NCBI GenBank assembly: GCA_024280215.1
Contig: JAJRQO010000007.1
Coordinates: 1 to 35,370 of the forward strand
DNA from: Candidatus Zixiibacteriota bacterium
GTDB taxonomy: Bacteria; Zixibacteria; MSB-5A5; GN15; FEB-12
Length of the DNA stretch: 35,370 bases
Direction: 5' to 3'
How positions within the stretch are numbered: the stretch's first letter is position 1; each line of letters starts with the position of its first letter. The position numbers and the translations under genes are program-made. Positions 32,042 to 35,370 of this stretch are shown piece by piece. The notes beneath the pieces were generated by a model. The model worked only from the letters and a program-made list of their open reading frames with translations, did no database searches and was not told the DNA's origin.

Positions 32042-33727
32042 TCAATTGGTCAATTGTGCAACGCAGTACTACTCTCTCAGTTTGCTAAAGAAGCCCAAGC
32101 AGTTGCACGTCTGCAGCATCCCAACATTATTACTGTCTATGAAGTAAATGAATATAATAAAACGCCATATATTTCTATGACATATATTGAGGGGCAATCG
32201 CTTCAGGAACTTTCAGAACTCAAATTATTTTCTATAGAAGAAATTATTGAATTAGGTTTACAAATATCCTCAGGGCTTGTCGAAGCTCATGAAAAAGGAA
32301 TCACACATAGAGATTTAAAGCCTGCCAATATCATGATAGAAAAATCTGGAACAATAAAAATTCTTGATTTTGGTTTAGCTGTACTTTCAAGCAGAGAATC
32401 TCAGGATGATCCAGATCGTACTGCTACCAGTAATCAATTTGAAAATAAACTCGCTGGAACTCTTTTGTATATGGCACCAGAACAATTAACAGGACAAGAG
32501 ATAACACATCGAGTAGATATTTTTGCCTTTGGACTGATTATGTATGAACTAATTATGTCAAAACATCCATTTGAGGCTGAATCTTTTTCTGAAATTTCTG
32601 CTAAAATTCTTCGAGACAAACCAGAAAATTTGACAGAAAAACGTCCAGATATTCCCTATGATTTAAATCGTATTATTACAAGATGTTTACATAAGAATAG
32701 TTCAAAGAGATTTCAAACTGTACGTGACGTGTATAATGAACTTGAGGAGATGTTGCACCAACTAAAAAATAACATTTCTGTAAGTGTAAGTTCTCAAGGT
32801 CAGATTAAATTAGCTCCAACTATTATAGAAGAAACTTTTGTTCTGACTACCGAATTAATACGAACGTTATCTTCTAAAAATTCTAAGATGATTGGTACCA
32901 AGCTTGTGTATTTGGATAATCATGTGTCATCCGATGAGATCATATTTTATCTCCATGGAGTTGGTGCTGATCAGAGACAATTTTCCGATACACTTCGTCA
33001 ACTACCATATCGAGGAATAGCATTATCATTATATGGATTTGATGAACATGCACAACTTCGAATTCCGATTGATCTTCGTGACCATTCTATCTTACTGCAT
33101 GCTCTTATGAAAGATATCTGTTGTAGATTAAAACCAAAAAAAATTATACTTGTTGGTTTTTCATCTGGTGCTGATCATCTTTTGCATTGTGTATCATCAG
33201 AATTGTTTGATGATATAAAAGTAAATGGTCTCTTAGCACTTGGATGCAACATACATACAGAAGATTGTTTTGCGACAAGCAAGCTTGCAGAACTGACCTC
33301 TGGTGATGAGGAACAGATTCTCTCTATTATTAAATTGTTTAGCAATAACACCTCTTCAATAAATGACTGGTTGATTTTACATAATTATCTTGTCATGGCA
33401 TTCTCAAAATTCGGAATTGAAACAGAACCGTTTAGAAAATATGCTGCTGATATTTTAGAACCTTTTAAAGATGACAATTGGGAAACCTTCCCCATGTGGT
33501 ATAAAGCTTGTCTGAAAAAAGTTAACCATGTTCGTTATATCGTTGATACTGGTGGATACAGTACTTTGGATGCTCTTATGCAAAAACATCTTGAGGATAA
33601 TGTTCTTGGTGATGACTTTAATGAAAATACTATTATCAGAGTTGCTGAATCTCACATGGATTTGGTAAAAACGAAAGATGTGTTAAAGCATACACATGAC
33701 TTTATGGAGTTATTTAAATCGAAGTAA
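31877..33727 (+). CDS. Ser/Thr protein kinase fused to an alpha/beta-hydrolase domain
   Basis: The 616-residue protein has an intact Hanks-type kinase domain (residues ~24-295). It contains the G-loop GAGGMGEV, catalytic Lys53 in VALKF, HRDLKPAN (Asp146), DFG (Asp164) and MAPEQ. A linker leads to an alpha/beta-hydrolase domain (residues ~340-616) with the oxyanion-side YLHGVGADQRQF, the nucleophile elbow VGFSSGAD (Ser429) and a C-terminal His in ESHMDL, like phospholipase/carboxylesterase (Abhydrolase_2) proteins. There is no transmembrane helix, so it is probably cytosolic. Both active sites look intact. No Shine-Dalgarno is visible. It lies 43 bases upstream of a sister kinase gene with a near-identical first 55 residues. 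Confidence 0.85.
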   Translation: MTEHNEDNTHHPLVLTKETMVHHYRIIEKIGAGGMGEVYLAEDTKLKRNVALKFLSIGQLCNAVLLSQFAKEAQAVARLQHPNIITVYEVNEYNKTPYISMTYIEGQSLQELSELKLFSIEEIIELGLQISSGLVEAHEKGITHRDLKPANIMIEKSGTIKILDFGLAVLSSRESQDDPDRTATSNQFENKLAGTLLYMAPEQLTGQEITHRVDIFAFGLIMYELIMSKHPFEAESFSEISAKILRDKPENLTEKRPDIPYDLNRIITRCLHKNSSKRFQTVRDVYNELEEMLHQLKNNISVSVSSQGQIKLAPTIIEETFVLTTELIRTLSSKNSKMIGTKLVYLDNHVSSDEIIFYLHGVGADQRQFSDTLRQLPYRGIALSLYGFDEHAQLRIPIDLRDHSILLHALMKDICCRLKPKKIILVGFSSGADHLLHCVSSELFDDIKVNGLLALGCNIHTEDCFATSKLAELTSGDEEQILSIIKLFSNNTSSINDWLILHNYLVMAFSKFGIETEPFRKYAADILEPFKDDNWETFPMWYKACLKKVNHVRYIVDTGGYSTLDALMQKHLEDNVLGDDFNENTIIRVAESHMDLVKTKDVLKHTHDFMELFKSK

Positions 33728-33770
33728 GATTGACTTAAACAATCTATCATAATATATTAAAACCAATACG

Positions 33771-35370
33771 ATGACAGATCAAAATGATGACAACACTCAT
33801 ATCCATTTAGTCCTTGCAAAAGAGACGATGGTACAGCACTACCGCATCATAGAAAAAATTGGTGCTGGTGGCATGGGTGAGGTATATCTTGCTGAGGACA
33901 CAAAACTGAAACGGAATGTCGCTCTTAAGTTTTTGCCCTCACATATGTGTGATGATAATGATTGTCGCACGCGCTTTACACGAGAAGCCCAAGCGGTCGC
34001 CAAACTAAATCATCCAAATATTATTACAATTTATGAAGTATCAGATTTTAATGGACGCCCATTTTTTGCTATGGAACATATTGATGGAAAAACAGTTCAT
34101 CACTATTCATATCAGGAAAAGCTCTCTTTAAAAAAAATTGTTAAATTAATACTTCAAATTACCGAAGGGCTTGCCAAAGCTCACGAATCAGGCATTACCC
34201 ATCGTGATATAAAATCAATTAATATCATGGTTAACAAAAATTTACAACCAAAGATTCTGGACTTTGGATTGGCAACTATTAAAGGTGATGCGGGACTTAC
34301 CAAAGCAGGTTCAACGCTTGGAACTTTTGCCTATATGTCACCCGAACAAGCACAGGGAAAAGAGTTAGACCATCGCTCTGATATTTTTTCTCTCGGGGTT
34401 GTCTTCTATGAACTTATCACTCGACAATCGCCCTTTAAAAGTAGCAATGATGCGGGGACAATCAATAATGTCATTAATAATGCTCCTAATTCAATTATAA
34501 ATTTTAGTTTAGAAATTCCACAAGAATTAGATGAAGTTATATCAAAATGTTTACAAAAAAATCCTCATGATAGATTTCAAGAAACTTCTGAACTTGTAGA
34601 TACTTTACGAAAAGTTAAACATAGTATAGCTAAAAATGATAATCAACAACCAAAAGAAAATGATACTTCTATCGCTGTTCTTCCATTTGCAAATATGTCT
34701 GCTGACCCAGAGAATGAATATTTTGCTGATGGACTTACCGAAGAACTGCTAAACGTACTTGCAAAAAATCCTGACCTCAAAGTCACAGGACGAACATCAT
34801 CTTTTGCCTTTAAAGGTATTCAAGAAGATTTACGAAGTATTGGTAAAAAATTAGGGGTGAATACAATCCTTGAAGGTTCCGTTCGCAAGGCTGGCAACCG
34901 AGTTCGTATTACCGCACAGCTTGTGAAAACTTCCGATGGTTTCCATCTCTGGTCAGAAACGTACGATAGAGTTATTGAAGATATCTTTGCTGTTCAAGAT
35001 GAAATTTCAGAAGCGGTCGCAAAAGAATTGCATATTACCTTACTTGGAAACCAAAAAAAGAAAATTGTTGTTAACGTTGAGTGTTATGAACTACTGCTTA
35101 AAGCGAAACAAGCTATATTTGAAATGAATAAATCATCTTTATTAAGATCAATTGAACTCTTTCAGAAAGTTATTGACATAGAACCAGAAAATACCAGAGC
35201 ATGGGCAGGAATTGCACTCGCATATTTTATACAAGTAGGCTATGGATTTGATACCCAAGAGTCAGCGTATCAAAAATCTAAAGCTGCTGGTTTAAAAGCA
35301 TTAGAGCTTGACAATAATTCAGTTGAAGCACTTGAAGTTATGTCAATTATTCGGTTCTTTTTGGAGTTTC
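33771..35370 (+). CDS. Ser/Thr protein kinase with TolB-N-like and TPR regions (3'-truncated by window)
   Basis: The frame is open from the ATG at 33771 to the window end (533 codons). Residues ~24-285 are a Hanks-type kinase: GAGGMGEV, Lys53, HRDIKSIN with the catalytic Asp, DFG and MSPEQ. The HRDLKPEN loop is altered to HRDIKSIN, which keeps Asp, Lys and Asn. Residues ~299-420 match the TolB-N/FlgO-like region common in such kinases (IAVLPFANMSADPENEYFADG, GRTSSFAFKG, ILEGSVRKAGNRVRITAQL). TPR-like helices follow from about residue 425 (LFQKVIDIEPEN, RAWAGIALAYF). The rest lies outside the window. Confidence 0.88.
   Translation, partial: MTDQNDDNTHIHLVLAKETMVQHYRIIEKIGAGGMGEVYLAEDTKLKRNVALKFLPSHMCDDNDCRTRFTREAQAVAKLNHPNIITIYEVSDFNGRPFFAMEHIDGKTVHHYSYQEKLSLKKIVKLILQITEGLAKAHESGITHRDIKSINIMVNKNLQPKILDFGLATIKGDAGLTKAGSTLGTFAYMSPEQAQGKELDHRSDIFSLGVVFYELITRQSPFKSSNDAGTINNVINNAPNSIINFSLEIPQELDEVISKCLQKNPHDRFQETSELVDTLRKVKHSIAKNDNQQPKENDTSIAVLPFANMSADPENEYFADGLTEELLNVLAKNPDLKVTGRTSSFAFKGIQEDLRSIGKKLGVNTILEGSVRKAGNRVRITAQLVKTSDGFHLWSETYDRVIEDIFAVQDEISEAVAKELHITLLGNQKKKIVVNVECYELLLKAKQAIFEMNKSSLLRSIELFQKVIDIEPENTRAWAGIALAYFIQVGYGFDTQESAYQKSKAAGLKALELDNNSVEALEVMSIIRFFLEF

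Noticed and set aside
1-35370. CRISPR array, toxin-antitoxin pair, prophage or known defence island
   Set aside because: No regularly spaced repeats, no Cas, toxin or phage structural genes, and no nuclease/helicase clusters were seen.

Overview
The window is A+T-rich DNA from a Gram-negative bacterium. The evidence for an outer membrane is a FadL/OMPP1-type porin, a Wzi-like beta-barrel, a Wza-like SLBB export protein and lipoproteins or exported proteins. The gene mix resembles lineages of the FCB superphylum and neighbouring candidate phyla: tandem Ser/Thr kinases with TolB-N/TPR output domains, OMPP1, a MEMO-AMMECR1 fusion, a BshB1-like deacetylase, and a tmRNA with a possible GENNYALAA tag. 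That placement is inference, and the sequence alone does not fix the phylum. No rRNA, tRNA or CRISPR array is present.

Layout. Bases 1-141 are the right end of an IS256-family element that has cut off the end of a TPR gene (129-614, minus). Then come a rubrerythrin-like gene, a protein of unknown family (1350-2468), yggS (2525-3211) and a DivIVA-domain gene (3407-4417) with a strong terminator. Two tandem secreted Cys-rich paralogues follow (4481-5455, minus). An exopolysaccharide (EPS) locus on the minus strand (5475-12035) encodes a Wzi-like barrel, a polyprenyl-phosphate sugar transferase, a HisC-like protein that has lost its catalytic lysine, and a large SLBB export protein. Both transcription units of this locus start with near-identical, consensus-quality sigma-54 promoters that share an upstream repeated element.

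The middle part holds an OMPP1 porin with an esterase-fold lipoprotein lacking its nucleophile serine (12624-15386), bshB1-like, a methyltransferase, an NfeD/SPFH pair, and a chemoreceptor with a nitrate-sensing (NIT) domain broken by both a frameshift and a nonsense codon (18544-20642). A MEMO-AMMECR1 fusion (21137-22579) and a three-gene group follow: an SDR epimerase, a small membrane protein and a class-V aminotransferase (22642-25216).

The right part holds a carbamoyltransferase cassette on the minus strand. It comprises an SxtJ-like protein, a NodU/SxtI-type carbamoyltransferase, a 53-residue DUF5989 protein and an SGNH hydrolase (25219-28524), and resembles the sxtI-J-K arrangement. 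Next are a second SDR, a hotdog thioesterase, a DoxX protein, a small membrane peptide, ssrA (tmRNA) and a VOC protein. The window ends with two tandem kinases that share almost the same N-terminus. One carries an alpha/beta-hydrolase domain and the other a TolB-N plus TPR region that runs off the window.

The most promising leads are the sigma-54-controlled EPS locus with its pseudo-aminotransferase, the kinase-hydrolase fusion beside its sister kinase, and the two enzyme-like proteins that lack their catalytic residues.
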